Positions 8,508 to 17,557 are shown, numbered from the stretch's first letter. The stretch is 64,000 nucleotides of DNA from Marivirga sericea (GCF_900177665.1 NZ_FXAW01000005.1:372001-436000); one strand, 5' to 3'. The notes: generated by a model not told the origin, from the sequence alone. Made by a program: numbers and translations.

Positions 8508-9616
8508 TCAACTTTAATTTAGCAAAAAATTCAGCTTATTTAATACTATGCTTACTTCTGATTTTTACTGCATGTAAAGAAGATGAGGTAACCCCAGACG
8601 ATGAAGCTGAAATCGTAGAATCAGACAGTTTAGTATTAATAACAACTAATATATTGATTTTTCATGAAGGTGGTTTTCAGGCAAATAATGCCACAATTGG
8701 CTCTTATAATCCTATAACTCAGGAATACCAATCTACTTCATTTCGAGATGAGAATGGTAGCTTTATAGGAGACGTTCAGCAAAGTGTACTTTCAAACAAT
8801 GGTATTTTCTACAGTGTTTTAAATGGTAGCAATGCAATAAAAGTGCTGGATTCAGCATCCCTCTCTCTTTCAGTCACTATAGAAGATGAAGCAATAGATA
8901 AGCCTAGAAATATTGCAGTTGCAGGAGACAAAGCATATTTAAGCAACTGGGGGCCTTACAATGATAATTTTGGTTTGTCAGATAGTCGAATCTTGACTAT
9001 TGACTTAAATAACAATTCAGTCACAGGTTCGATTGATACTCAGGAAGGTTTAGAGGATGTCCAAATTATAGGCAATACATTACTTGCAACCAGATTCTTC
9101 TTTGGAAGCTACCAGCATTTGACCTTTATTAATTTAGATAATAATGAAATACTAAATGATATTGAATTACCTGCTGGCCCTGAAGAAATCTTAATGGATG
9201 CTTCAGGCAATGCATGGGTAGTGTGCAATAGCGGTGCATTACTAAAAATTGATATTGAAAACACCTCTATAGCCGAAACGGTGGAACTAGGTGGTGAAAT
9301 TTATGGAGATGCAGATATTTATGAAAATGCTATCTATTTCCTTCAGAATAACGAAGTCAAAGCTTATAATTTATCATCTGGCTCAATCACTTCTATTGCT
9401 ACCACGAAAGCAATACAAACTCCTTATGCATTTGCAGTAGACCCTGTAAGCGGAGCTATATACATAGGAGACGGTGTTGACTTTAGTGATGGTGGAACTG
9501 TTCTAATTTACTCTCGTGACGGGGATTTGATTAATGAATTTGTATCAGGCATTCTTCCGACTCAATTTGTTTTTGAAACTGAACTTCAGGTTTTTGAAGA
9601 AGAAGAAGAAGACTAA
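8504..9616 (+). CDS. BtuG-like surface beta-propeller lipoprotein (YncE/DUF5074 family)
   Basis: A 370-residue lipoprotein with a lipobox-type signal (LLLIFTAC, then acidic residues, consistent with export to the surface). It has a YncE-like seven-bladed beta-propeller of repeated turns such as VAGDKAYLSNWGPYND, IIGNTLLATRFF and MDASGNAWVVCNSG. The start overlaps the btuB stop (ATGA). In Bacteroides, BtuG proteins of this fold and position bind B12 very tightly and lid the BtuB channel. By architecture and riboswitch control this is the probable counterpart. Sequence identity to BtuG cannot be judged here. The very acidic C-terminal tail (EEEEED) is unusual. Confidence 0.8.
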   Translation: MINFNLAKNSAYLILCLLLIFTACKEDEVTPDDEAEIVESDSLVLITTNILIFHEGGFQANNATIGSYNPITQEYQSTSFRDENGSFIGDVQQSVLSNNGIFYSVLNGSNAIKVLDSASLSLSVTIEDEAIDKPRNIAVAGDKAYLSNWGPYNDNFGLSDSRILTIDLNNNSVTGSIDTQEGLEDVQIIGNTLLATRFFFGSYQHLTFINLDNNEILNDIELPAGPEEILMDASGNAWVVCNSGALLKIDIENTSIAETVELGGEIYGDADIYENAIYFLQNNEVKAYNLSSGSITSIATTKAIQTPYAFAVDPVSGAIYIGDGVDFSDGGTVLIYSRDGDLINEFVSGILPTQFVFETELQVFEEEEED

Positions 9617-9679
9617 ACCAACAAGTCAATAAAGATGGTGCTAAATCTATTCAACCATAGTTTTTGATATTCCAGAAAT

Positions 9680-10060
9680 ATGAAAACAGACAAAAAACAA
9701 AATGCAATAACCAAAGTAACTAAGGCTATTTTTCCAAATACAACGAACCATTATGATACGCTTTTTGGAGGAACGGCTTTACAATGGATGGACGAGGTGG
9801 CTTTTATTACAGCCACCCGTTACTCCAGACAGAAAATGGTGACAGTCAGTAGTGATAAAATTGACTTTAATAAAGCCATACCCGCAGGAACTATAGTTGA
9901 AATGATTGGACAAATCGAAAAAGTAGGAAATACCAGTTTGGAAGTGCGTGTGGATGTATTTACAGAAGAAATGTACTCAAACAATAGGGAAAAGTCTATT
10001 TCAGGAAATTTCACCATGGTGGCCATAGATGAGAACAAAAAACCTATCTCGATCATATGA
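9680..10060 (+). CDS. Acyl-CoA thioesterase, hotdog fold (YciA/ACOT family)
   Basis: A 126-residue cytosolic thioesterase of the 4HBT/YciA group. It shows the hallmark N-terminal pattern FPNTTNHYDTLFGGTALQWMDE, in which the Asn and Asp of the hot-dog helix line the active site. A second segment, VTVSSDKIDFNKAIPAG, is typical of this family. It would hydrolyse acyl-CoA to free acid and CoA; chain-length preference cannot be read from sequence. The stop overlaps the start of the following DUF5522 gene (ATGA), so the two are coupled. It lies 63 nt after the btuG-like gene and may or may not belong to the B12 transcript. Confidence 0.85.
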   Translation: MKTDKKQNAITKVTKAIFPNTTNHYDTLFGGTALQWMDEVAFITATRYSRQKMVTVSSDKIDFNKAIPAGTIVEMIGQIEKVGNTSLEVRVDVFTEEMYSNNREKSISGNFTMVAIDENKKPISII

Positions 10061-10215
10061 AAAGAGGAAATATTAAGATAGAAGAGGAAGACTTTTATAT
10101 GGAAAACGGATTTTTCGTTTTCACTGAAAAATATCATCTCAAAAGAGGCTACTGCTGTGGTAATAGATGCCGCCACTGCCCTTACAATTTTAAAAATGTG
10201 AAATCAAAAAAATAA
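10057..10215 (+). CDS. DUF5522-family small Cys-rich protein
   Basis: A 52-residue protein read from the ATG at 10057-10059, which overlaps the thioesterase stop, to the TAA at 10213-10215. The C-terminal half carries the family motif KRGYCCGNRCRHCPYNFKNV, with four cysteines and a histidine suited to binding a metal or an Fe-S cluster. DUF5522 proteins are short and widespread in Bacteroidota, and their function is not known to me. The coupling to a thioesterase is the only context. It is easy to miss because it is below usual length cut-offs. Confidence 0.8.
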   Translation: MKRGNIKIEEEDFYMENGFFVFTEKYHLKRGYCCGNRCRHCPYNFKNVKSKK

Positions 10216-10268
10216 GGAAAACATTAATATAATTTTTTACTTTCGTAGCAACCTAACTGAACATAAAA

Positions 10269-11258
10269 TTGAAAAACAAGACTACGAATTGTCTTAATTG
10301 CGGTGAAAATTTGGACACTGAACAAAACTATTGCCCTAATTGCGGACAAGAGAATTCGGATAAAAAGCTACCCTTAGGTGCTTTTCTGAAGGATTTCTTT
10401 TCTAATTACCTAAGTATTGATACTGTTATTGTTAAAACCATCAACCCCTTTATATTTCGACCCGGGAAGCTGACTAAAGCTTTTAATGATGGTAAAAGGA
10501 GACGTTATATTAATCCCATAAGGCTGTACTTAGTCTTTTCTCTCTTTTATTTTTTTATGATCAGCCTTACTGTTCCGAAAGATTTTATTGATGACAGTAT
10601 TCGCACCATAATAAATCAAAAAGCAGTTCTAGATTCGGTCGAAGTTGGTAAATTAGATAGCGCAGGTATAAATACTATAATAGCCTCAGCACAACTACCA
10701 AAAGACTCGGTAGAAACAAATAATAAAGAAGATCGATGGGCTACTTTAAAATATTGGGCAAATGACGACAATTTAAGTGATAATGAATTTCAAGAAAATC
10801 TAGAAAATGTAGGTGGGGATCTAGCAAGTATTATCGACATTTCCATCATAAGGGGATTCATAAAAAATTCATCCTTTTTTACCTATCAAGCAATCAAGAA
10901 TCTTCCGCTAATGATGTTCTTCTTTCTGCCCATTTTTGCACTTATTCTTAAATTACTATTTTTTAAGAAGCAGTATTATGTGGAGCATCTGATACATGGT
11001 CTGCATTTACACTCATTTGCATATTTTATTTATGGATTAGTAATTTTATTAGTCAGTTTATTCACAATTAGTGAAGGATGGGTGATATTTTTAAGTTTTT
11101 TATGGGTAAGCTCTTATACGCTTTTCTCGATTAAAAGACTTTATGGAAATAGTTGGCTGAAATCAATTTTGAAATTCTTTGTTTTAGGATTTGTTTATTT
11201 CTCCCTGCTCCTTTTCGGTACTCTTTTTGAACTATATATTTCATTGCTGACATTATAA
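10269..11258 (+). CDS. DUF3667 membrane protein with N-terminal zinc ribbon
   Basis: A 329-residue protein. The N-terminus is a zinc ribbon with two CxxC pairs (CLNCG at ~8-12 and CPNCG at ~22-26). A conserved segment RPGKLTKAFNDGKRRRYINPIRLYLVFS follows (given here only as the DUF3667 landmark, residues ~69-96). Several membrane helices occupy the C-terminal half (~210-329). The start is a TTG at 10269-10271; no ATG is available in frame that would keep the zinc ribbon. The function is unknown. It ends one base before the next gene (TAATATG), so the two are cotranscribed. Confidence 0.8.
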   Translation: MKNKTTNCLNCGENLDTEQNYCPNCGQENSDKKLPLGAFLKDFFSNYLSIDTVIVKTINPFIFRPGKLTKAFNDGKRRRYINPIRLYLVFSLFYFFMISLTVPKDFIDDSIRTIINQKAVLDSVEVGKLDSAGINTIIASAQLPKDSVETNNKEDRWATLKYWANDDNLSDNEFQENLENVGGDLASIIDISIIRGFIKNSSFFTYQAIKNLPLMMFFFLPIFALILKLLFFKKQYYVEHLIHGLHLHSFAYFIYGLVILLVSLFTISEGWVIFLSFLWVSSYTLFSIKRLYGNSWLKSILKFFVLGFVYFSLLLFGTLFELYISLLTL

Positions 11259-11259
11259 T

Positions 11260-11967
11260 ATGAAACAAAAAATAGCAATTAGCTGGAGTGGAGGAAAAGA
11301 TGCTTGTCTTGCTCTCCACTACTTGTTAAAATCTCAAGAATATGTGGTTGACCACTTGCATACAGTCATTGGTGAAGAAACCAATAGAGTAGGAATGCAT
11401 GGTATCAAAAAAGAACTAATAGAAGCTCAAGCTACCGCAATCAACATCCCGCTAAAAATCAATTACTTACCATCTGATAAAAGCAATATATCTTATGAAA
11501 AGGTGATGCTTGACTATGCTTTATATTGCAAATCGAAAGGTATTAACATCATTGCATTTGGAGATATCTTTCTTGAAGAATTACGAAATTACCGGGAGGA
11601 GAAAATGGCTGAAGTAGGTATGAAATGCATTTTTCCTCTATGGAAAAAGCCCACAAAGGAGGTAATTAAAGAATTTCTAAATTTAGGTTATCAAACCAAG
11701 CTTTGTGCCGCTGATGCTTCAAAAATAAGTAAGGATATTGTAGGAAAAACTATTACTCAAGATTTTCTTCAAGATTTCCCCAAAGATGTCGACCCGTGTG
11801 GTGAAAATGGTGAATTTCACACTTTTGTTTACAATGGACCACTATTCCAAAATCCAATAGATGTCCATTTAAAATCAATTCAATCTCAATTCTACGAATA
11901 TCAAATTGAAAAAGAGGGTGAAACAAAAGCAATAAAAAGTGAATTTTACTTTGCTAATTTTGAATAA
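11260..11967 (+). CDS. PP-loop ATPase of the diphthine-ammonia ligase (Dph6/MJ0570) family
   Basis: A 235-residue cytosolic ATP pyrophosphatase. The N-terminal PP-loop SWSGGKDACLALHYL (residues ~8-22) binds ATP for adenylation. Motifs FGDIFLEELRNYREE and CAADASKIS, and the GENGEFHTFVYNGP segment near 185, are those of the Dph6/MJ0570 family. Eukaryotic Dph6 amidates diphthine on elongation factor 2, but bacteria lack that substrate, so the real bacterial substrate is open. It sits in a stretch with B12 uptake and meaB. A link to corrinoid salvage, for example amidation or removal of an amide, is speculation. Confidence 0.8.
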   Translation: MKQKIAISWSGGKDACLALHYLLKSQEYVVDHLHTVIGEETNRVGMHGIKKELIEAQATAINIPLKINYLPSDKSNISYEKVMLDYALYCKSKGINIIAFGDIFLEELRNYREEKMAEVGMKCIFPLWKKPTKEVIKEFLNLGYQTKLCAADASKISKDIVGKTITQDFLQDFPKDVDPCGENGEFHTFVYNGPLFQNPIDVHLKSIQSQFYEYQIEKEGETKAIKSEFYFANFE

Positions 11968-12010
11968 AAGCAATTCGGCTAATGCCTAAGCACTGCCGAC
12001 TTAGCTTAAT

Positions 12011-14215
12011 CTATTTTTTGATTATCTTCTTAACGGCTCTCTCCCCTTTCACATTAGTTAAAATAAGGAAATAAATGCCCTCATTCCATTTAGCCATTTT
12101 TATAGATGTTTCATTTTGAAGCGTATTAAGATCATACATTTTTCTTCCGTCAGCAGATATGATACTTATGTTTTGCACGCTTTCGGGAGTATCAAAACGG
12201 ATATTCAATTCTTCTTGAACTGGATTTGGATAAATTTTTACTACTGCATCCAAAATATTACCATTACTAAGTACTGCTTCATCAATTGTGAATGTTGCAG
12301 TTCTCTCTCCGCAATCATTAAACGCCGTTAATCTAACCTCATGAGGCCCCTCACTATCATAGGTGTGTACTGGGTTTTTGTCAGTTACTATCGGTGACCC
12401 ATCCCCAAAATCCCACTCAAACTCAGAAGAATTTCTGGTCATATTAATGAATGATATTTCACCTTCTTCAACTGAGACTGTAAAATCAACAAAAGGCAAA
12501 CACTGTGATAAATTAACACTATATACAAATTCAGATGAGCCACAGTCATTTGATGCAGTAAGTCTAACCTCATAAGTTCCTGAATTCATTTCATAAGTAT
12601 GAACAGGATTGGGCTCCGTAGATATTTCTGATCCATCTCCAAAGTCCCACTCAAACGACTGCCCCCCTAATGTAGAATTTTCAAATTGGGCCACTAATTG
12701 ATTTATAGAAGCGGAAAAATTCACACTTGGTAAGCCATCTACTTCATTAGATAAATAAGTAATTATTGTTTCACCATTTTCCAACTCCATTTTACATCTA
12801 AACCTCATTTCCTCTAATCCTTCAAGTGCAGGATTAATTGTCAGCTCAGCAGTATTCACGCCTGAGTAGTTACTGTCATCAGAGAGGTCTTCGGGTGAGC
12901 CATTATTGATTGTTTGCCATTGATAATTAGTGGCTGTGAACCCATTTGCAATTCCTACACTTAGAACAGCTTCATCACCACAAGAAGTAAAAACTGGATG
13001 CTGTGTGATAATTTGCTCTATGTTTGGCTTTACGAGAAATAGACCATTATTAATATCACTAATAGCAACAACTCCGCTTTCGAAATATGGATAATTACTC
13101 CAAGATCCATTAAAAGAAGTATTATCACCTTGAGCATAGGTGTCAAAATATGCCACCTCTCTCAAATCTCCTTTACTGACTCTACTACCATCTAGAATAA
13201 TCAAGCCATTAGTATAATTAGACTGATAAATCAGATTTCCCTTAGTGTATAAATTATGATCAATGGCGACACGCTCTGAAAAGTATTGATTAATTAAAAT
13301 TGGATTATCCAAATTGCGAACATCCCAAATGAGGGTTCGGGTGTTTTCAACCGAATTCCCTTCATCTAATTCATCGTTCGATATAAAAAATTGTTGATCT
13401 TCGGTTAACCATCCCTGATGGGAATATGCCGATTGAGGATATCCTTTCTTAGCTATCAGTTGTGTAGTCTCTTTGTCCTGAACATTTGCAATGGTCACAG
13501 TATTTTCATTTGCATTGAAGCATATTTCTTGCCCTTGATAATCTTCGTCAGGACCGCTGTAAATAACGCACTGTGCGTCATGCGTATATCCATCTGCATC
13601 AAAACATCCAGCAAATACTGGATTCTTTGGATCTTGGATGTTCACTATATGTAAACCTCCAGAGCCACATCCGTTTCCTGCACCTCTCGCCCCCACAATG
13701 TAAGCAAAGCCGGTTTCTTCATTTATTACAACATTATGTGCACTTGAAACTCCTGTATAAACAGCATCAGCAGTAAATTGCTCATCTGGATTATTTACTG
13801 TCCTCAACCTGCTCAAATCAAAAACTTGCATCCCATGGCCTGTGTTATTATCGGCTACTACAAAAGCATGGTTTTTATAGACTTTAATATCTCTCCACGA
13901 ACTAGCATTTCCGGTTTGACTCGGCAGTCTTCCTTTAATTACAGGTGAAACAGGATTACTTATATCAACAAAAACAACGCCATTCGTTTGTCCCATTAGC
14001 ACATATTCTTTTCCTCCAGAGGGGTCAGTCCAACCCCATATATCATTACCTTGCACACCTGACACTCCAGATAGGACACCGTTATCTAGGCTTGACAATA
14101 AATCAATCTGATTACATGGATAACCACTGGCTGTTCCGTCTTCACATGGAGTCTGAGCCGAAACAAAACTATATATTGAAAGAAAACAAATGAGGATTAT
14201 ATACTTTTTAGTCAT
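12011..14215 (-). CDS. Secreted choice-of-anchor-B protein: LVIVD beta-propeller, two PKD domains, T9SS tail
   Basis: A 734-residue secreted protein. A signal peptide (MTKKYIILICFLSIYSFVSA) is followed by LVIVD-type propeller repeats (~40-400), e.g. VFVDISNPVSPVIKGRLP and GGLHIVNIQDPKNPVFAG. An Ig-like stretch comes next, then two PKD domains (~500-650) each with the FEWDFGDGS signature. The type A T9SS sorting tail starts at VKIYPNPVQEELNIRF and ends KKIIKK. It would be exported by Sec, then by the type IX system, and anchored or released at the surface. The family is common in marine Bacteroidota; the ligand is unknown. The gene is convergent with the PP-loop ATPase gene and lies 6 nt downstream of meaB, with which it may be cotranscribed. 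Confidence 0.88.
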   Translation of the reverse strand: MTKKYIILICFLSIYSFVSAQTPCEDGTASGYPCNQIDLLSSLDNGVLSGVSGVQGNDIWGWTDPSGGKEYVLMGQTNGVVFVDISNPVSPVIKGRLPSQTGNASSWRDIKVYKNHAFVVADNNTGHGMQVFDLSRLRTVNNPDEQFTADAVYTGVSSAHNVVINEETGFAYIVGARGAGNGCGSGGLHIVNIQDPKNPVFAGCFDADGYTHDAQCVIYSGPDEDYQGQEICFNANENTVTIANVQDKETTQLIAKKGYPQSAYSHQGWLTEDQQFFISNDELDEGNSVENTRTLIWDVRNLDNPILINQYFSERVAIDHNLYTKGNLIYQSNYTNGLIILDGSRVSKGDLREVAYFDTYAQGDNTSFNGSWSNYPYFESGVVAISDINNGLFLVKPNIEQIITQHPVFTSCGDEAVLSVGIANGFTATNYQWQTINNGSPEDLSDDSNYSGVNTAELTINPALEGLEEMRFRCKMELENGETIITYLSNEVDGLPSVNFSASINQLVAQFENSTLGGQSFEWDFGDGSEISTEPNPVHTYEMNSGTYEVRLTASNDCGSSEFVYSVNLSQCLPFVDFTVSVEEGEISFINMTRNSSEFEWDFGDGSPIVTDKNPVHTYDSEGPHEVRLTAFNDCGERTATFTIDEAVLSNGNILDAVVKIYPNPVQEELNIRFDTPESVQNISIISADGRKMYDLNTLQNETSIKMAKWNEGIYFLILTNVKGERAVKKIIKK

Positions 14216-14221
14216 GATAGT

Positions 14222-15217
14222 TTATTTAAAATAATGGTTTAGAAGGGTTCTTGCTGCCTGTACTGAATGTTTATTTCCTTTTCTTACTAGATCCTCAAAT
14301 TTGGCTAATTTTTCTATAATTTCAGGACTTTTGTAGAAGTTTTGTTTTAAATAATAATGTATCGTTTGATGCATCCAATGAATTGCTTGCTCTTTTCTAT
14401 TTTGATCAAAATAACCAGATTCATTTTGTTGAATATTAAATTCAGTCAAAAGATCTAAAATGGATGGGAGTCCATCATCATTTAAAGCAGAACAAGTTTT
14501 AACTTTTGGAAGCCATCCATTTTCATTAGCTGGAAATAAATGCAATGCATTTTCATATTCACTTTTTGCCCTATTAGCATTTTTAACATTATCTCCATCT
14601 GCTTTATTAATGGCAATTGCATCCGCCATTTCCATAATTCCTTTTTTAATCCCCTGAAGTTCATCTCCGGCACCGGCTAGCATTAGTAGCAAAAAGAAAT
14701 CTACCATGTTTTTTACGGCTGTCTCTGATTGCCCAACACCTACTGTTTCAATCAAAATGTAATCATATCCCGCGGCTTCACAAAGCAACATGGTCTCCCG
14801 TGTTTTTTGAGCTACCCCACCCAAGGCATCTCCAGACGGAGATGGCCTTATAAATGCCTGTGAGGATCTGCTTAGCTTTTCCATTCTCGTCTTATCTCCT
14901 AAAATACTCCCGCCCGTTTTTTGACTAGAAGGATCTACCGTTAGTACAGCTAGTTTTTTATCGCTATCGATTATATGCCTGCCAAAAGCTTCAATAAAGG
15001 TACTTTTACCAACTCCTGGAACTCCTGTAATTCCAATACGGAAGGAATTTCCAGTATATTGATATACCTGATCAATTAGTTTTGCAGCCAATTCATTATC
15101 GCTATCTAAAGTACTTTCTACTAAAGTAATCGCCCTACTTAAGCCCACTCTATCCCCGGAAAGAACTCCTGATTTATACTCCTCTAATGATAATCTACTT
15201 CTTCTTTTCAAGCTCAT
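14222..15217 (-). CDS. meaB: Methylmalonyl-CoA mutase-associated GTPase MeaB
   Basis: A 331-residue G3E-family GTPase. It has a P-loop GVPGVGKS (residues 65-72), the VDPSSQKTGGSILGDKTRM segment, a Walker B region ILIETVGVGQSE and the base-binding INKADGDN motif (NKxD). MeaB gates B12 loading onto methylmalonyl-CoA mutase and protects that enzyme from inactivation during propionate and methylmalonyl-CoA metabolism. The mutase genes are not in the window. Its position close to the riboswitch-controlled B12 uptake genes makes functional sense. It starts at ATG 15215-15217, divergent from the CHASE2 gene. Confidence 0.93.
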   Translation of the reverse strand: MSLKRRSRLSLEEYKSGVLSGDRVGLSRAITLVESTLDSDNELAAKLIDQVYQYTGNSFRIGITGVPGVGKSTFIEAFGRHIIDSDKKLAVLTVDPSSQKTGGSILGDKTRMEKLSRSSQAFIRPSPSGDALGGVAQKTRETMLLCEAAGYDYILIETVGVGQSETAVKNMVDFFLLLMLAGAGDELQGIKKGIMEMADAIAINKADGDNVKNANRAKSEYENALHLFPANENGWLPKVKTCSALNDDGLPSILDLLTEFNIQQNESGYFDQNRKEQAIHWMHQTIHYYLKQNFYKSPEIIEKLAKFEDLVRKGNKHSVQAARTLLNHYFK

Positions 15218-15278
15218 TTGAATTTAAACCCAAAAGTTAAGATGCAAAATCACTAAAATACAATTTTTTTGCATATAA

Positions 15279-15309
15279 TTGTTAAATTCAATAAAATATC
15301 ATAATTTTA
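15279..15309 (+). promoter_or_regulatory. Probable promoter of the CHASE2 gene
   Basis: TTG at 15279-15281, a 20-nt spacer and TAATTTTA at 15302-15309 fit the TTTG/TAnnTTTG promoter type with one mismatch at the last base. The position 37 nt before the ATG is sensible. Confidence 0.4.
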
Positions 15310-15345
15310 CTATTCAGATAAAAAATTTAACTATTTTAATATAGT

Positions 15346-16620
15346 ATGAATTTAAAATTTTTACAAAATCGATGGTTTGATTCCTTACTTGCTACAATAT
15401 TTATATTTGCAGTTATTAGAGGACTTTCTTCCTTTCTAGGGATTTTTGACGCCATCGATCCTGTAGGAGAAGCACTAGAAGATGTTGAATTTACTGATGT
15501 AGTTTATTCAAATTTAAGAGAAGCCCCTCCTGCAGACGAAAACATTGTATTAGTTAACATAGGGAGATTACCTCGTAGAGCCATTGCGCAACAAATTGAA
15601 ATTATTGCTAAATACAATCCCAAGGTAATAGGGTTAGATACTATGTTTCCATATGCCAAGAGCCCAGAAGAGGATAGTGCGCTAGCAAACGCACTCTTAA
15701 AGGTTGATAATTTGGTAATGGCTTCAAAATTATTAAAGCTCAACGAAGAAAAAGGTACTTTCGATTCCATGCGGATGTCAGCACCAAAATTTAGACCTAA
15801 CGCTGATTTTGCTTTTGCTAATTTAATAACCGGTGAAGGTATCGAACAAGAAGATGTAAAAACATGCCGATCAATACCACCTACGCTCCCTTACAAAGAT
15901 ACAACGCAAATGGCTTTTGCGGTTAGATTAGCTCACTACTATGCTCCTGAAAAGGTGCAAATCCTGTTAGATCGAAATAACGAAACTGAAATCATTAATT
16001 ACAAAGGAAATTCATTGGGCTCACTTTCTAATTTCGCGACCACTTTTTTCGCCTTAGATTGGTACGATGTATTGGATGAAAATTTTGTTCCGGAAATGAT
16101 AGAAGGTAAAATTGTAATATTTGGCTTTTTAGGTGACCAATTTGGAGATAGATACAATGTAGAAGATAAATATTATACTCCTTTGAACCAAAATTATGCA
16201 GGAAGGGGTGAACCTGATATGTACGGGGCTGTAATTCATGCTAATATTATTTCAATGATAATGGATGAGGACTACGTCTACAAAATTAATGAAACAACGC
16301 AGTTTATTATAGCATTCATACTATGCTACATAAACGTATTTTTGTTCATGTGGGTATATTATGCTCTTAAAAACTGGTATGATGGGATTACTAAAGTGGC
16401 TCAACTATTGGAGTTACTGTTAATCATAGTTGTTATCATTTATAGTTACCATCTTTTCAATTGGAATTTAGAATTAACACTAGCAATGGGAGCAGTAGCG
16501 GCAGTAGGTGACTCCTTAGAGGTTTATAATGGAGTAATTAAAAACATGTTCACTAAAGAAGGTAGAAAAGAACTATTTAGTGTTGAAAAAAGAGAAACAG
16601 ACAAAATAGAAATCAATTAA
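15346..16620 (+). CDS. CHASE2-domain membrane protein without an output domain
   Basis: A 424-residue protein. An N-terminal membrane helix (~15-35) is followed by a CHASE2-type extracytoplasmic sensor domain (~50-310), with motifs such as NIVLVNIGRLPRRAIAQQIE, IGLDTMFPYAKSPEEDSAL and GAVIHANIISMIMDED. Two or three closing membrane helices follow (~320-400). CHASE2 usually feeds a cyclase, kinase or phosphatase domain, but here only a short cytoplasmic tail follows, so the output must be another protein or none. The next gene starts 11 nt later and encodes a secreted FecR-like protein; the two are probably partners. The signal sensed is unknown. Confidence 0.85.
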   Translation: MNLKFLQNRWFDSLLATIFIFAVIRGLSSFLGIFDAIDPVGEALEDVEFTDVVYSNLREAPPADENIVLVNIGRLPRRAIAQQIEIIAKYNPKVIGLDTMFPYAKSPEEDSALANALLKVDNLVMASKLLKLNEEKGTFDSMRMSAPKFRPNADFAFANLITGEGIEQEDVKTCRSIPPTLPYKDTTQMAFAVRLAHYYAPEKVQILLDRNNETEIINYKGNSLGSLSNFATTFFALDWYDVLDENFVPEMIEGKIVIFGFLGDQFGDRYNVEDKYYTPLNQNYAGRGEPDMYGAVIHANIISMIMDEDYVYKINETTQFIIAFILCYINVFLFMWVYYALKNWYDGITKVAQLLELLLIIVVIIYSYHLFNWNLELTLAMGAVAAVGDSLEVYNGVIKNMFTKEGRKELFSVEKRETDKIEIN

Positions 16621-16630
16621 ATCAATTATT

Positions 16631-17557
16631 ATGAAATCGTTTATCAAAATTTTAGTTGTAGCATTGTGGCTAGGTAACTATGCAGCAAATGCCCAAAGTT
16701 ATGTATTTAAAGTACTGGCAAACAAAGGAGATAATTCAGTGAAGATTGAAGGTGCGGATTGGACTAAACTTAAAACAGGTCAGTCATTGAATTCAGGTGA
16801 TGAATTAAAATTATCAGAAGAAGCTTACTTAGGCTTAATGCATAATTCAGGTAAAACGCTTGAAGTTAAAACGGCTGGTTCTCACACGGTATCAGGTTTA
16901 GCAGCAAACCTCAAAAGCAAAAACACTAGTGTTGCCAGTAAATATGCTGATTTTGTTATGAACAGGATGAGTGATGATGAAGGTAGCGCGGATTACAGAA
17001 AAAGTTTAGGCGCAACTGGAGCAGTTGACAGGGCATTGGCAAGTGGCGCATCTATCAAAATAATGGCTCTAAGCTCTAGTGAGATAATTAATGATGAGGT
17101 TATTCTAAGGTGGAATGAACCTAAACAAGAAGGCGAAGAAGAAGCACTAACATATGAAGTGACTTTCAGTAATTTATTTGACGAGACAATTGCCACTGAA
17201 ACGGTAGACAACACTTCCTATCTATTAGATAGAAGTAAAAAACCATTCGCAGGCGAAAACTTCATCAAAGTGAAAGTTCAAGTTAAAGGAGAAGACCTGA
17301 AATCTGATGATTATGCTATTACCATTAAGCCTGAAGAAGAAACCGCAGAAATAAAAGAAACACTGGAGCAATTAAAAAGCGAAATAGAAGGAGAATCTGC
17401 TATGGATAAATTAGTGATGGCTGCTTTCTATGAAGACAATGACTTACTATTAGATGCATTAACTGCTTATGAGCAAGCTATCCAGAAAGCACCAAATGTT
17501 CCGGTTTTTGAAAAAGCCTATGAAGATTTCTTAATCAGAAATGGATTCACTAATTGA
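16631..17557 (+). CDS. Secreted FecR-like domain protein paired with CHASE2
   Basis: A 308-residue protein with a signal peptide (MKSFIKILVVALWLGNYAANA). It has a FecR-like beta domain at ~25-95 (NKGDNSVKIEGADWTKLKTG followed by SGDELKLSEEAYLGLMH). A fibronectin-like stretch at ~150-235 contains EVILRWNEP. A helical, TPR-like end follows (ALTAYEQAIQKAPNVP). It is likely periplasmic or surface-exposed. It is cotranscribed with the CHASE2 gene, and a strong terminator follows. In Bacteroidota, CHASE2 plus FecR pairs occur next to each other, which suggests a two-protein sensor; the function is not established to my knowledge. Confidence 0.7.
   Translation: MKSFIKILVVALWLGNYAANAQSYVFKVLANKGDNSVKIEGADWTKLKTGQSLNSGDELKLSEEAYLGLMHNSGKTLEVKTAGSHTVSGLAANLKSKNTSVASKYADFVMNRMSDDEGSADYRKSLGATGAVDRALASGASIKIMALSSSEIINDEVILRWNEPKQEGEEEALTYEVTFSNLFDETIATETVDNTSYLLDRSKKPFAGENFIKVKVQVKGEDLKSDDYAITIKPEEETAEIKETLEQLKSEIEGESAMDKLVMAAFYEDNDLLLDALTAYEQAIQKAPNVPVFEKAYEDFLIRNGFTN

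Noticed and set aside
11968-12010. Possible terminator between the PP-loop ATPase and the LVIVD/PKD gene
   Set aside because: Only short, competing stems (CGGC/GCCG and CTAAG/CTTAG) without a proper T run in phase; not strong enough to list.
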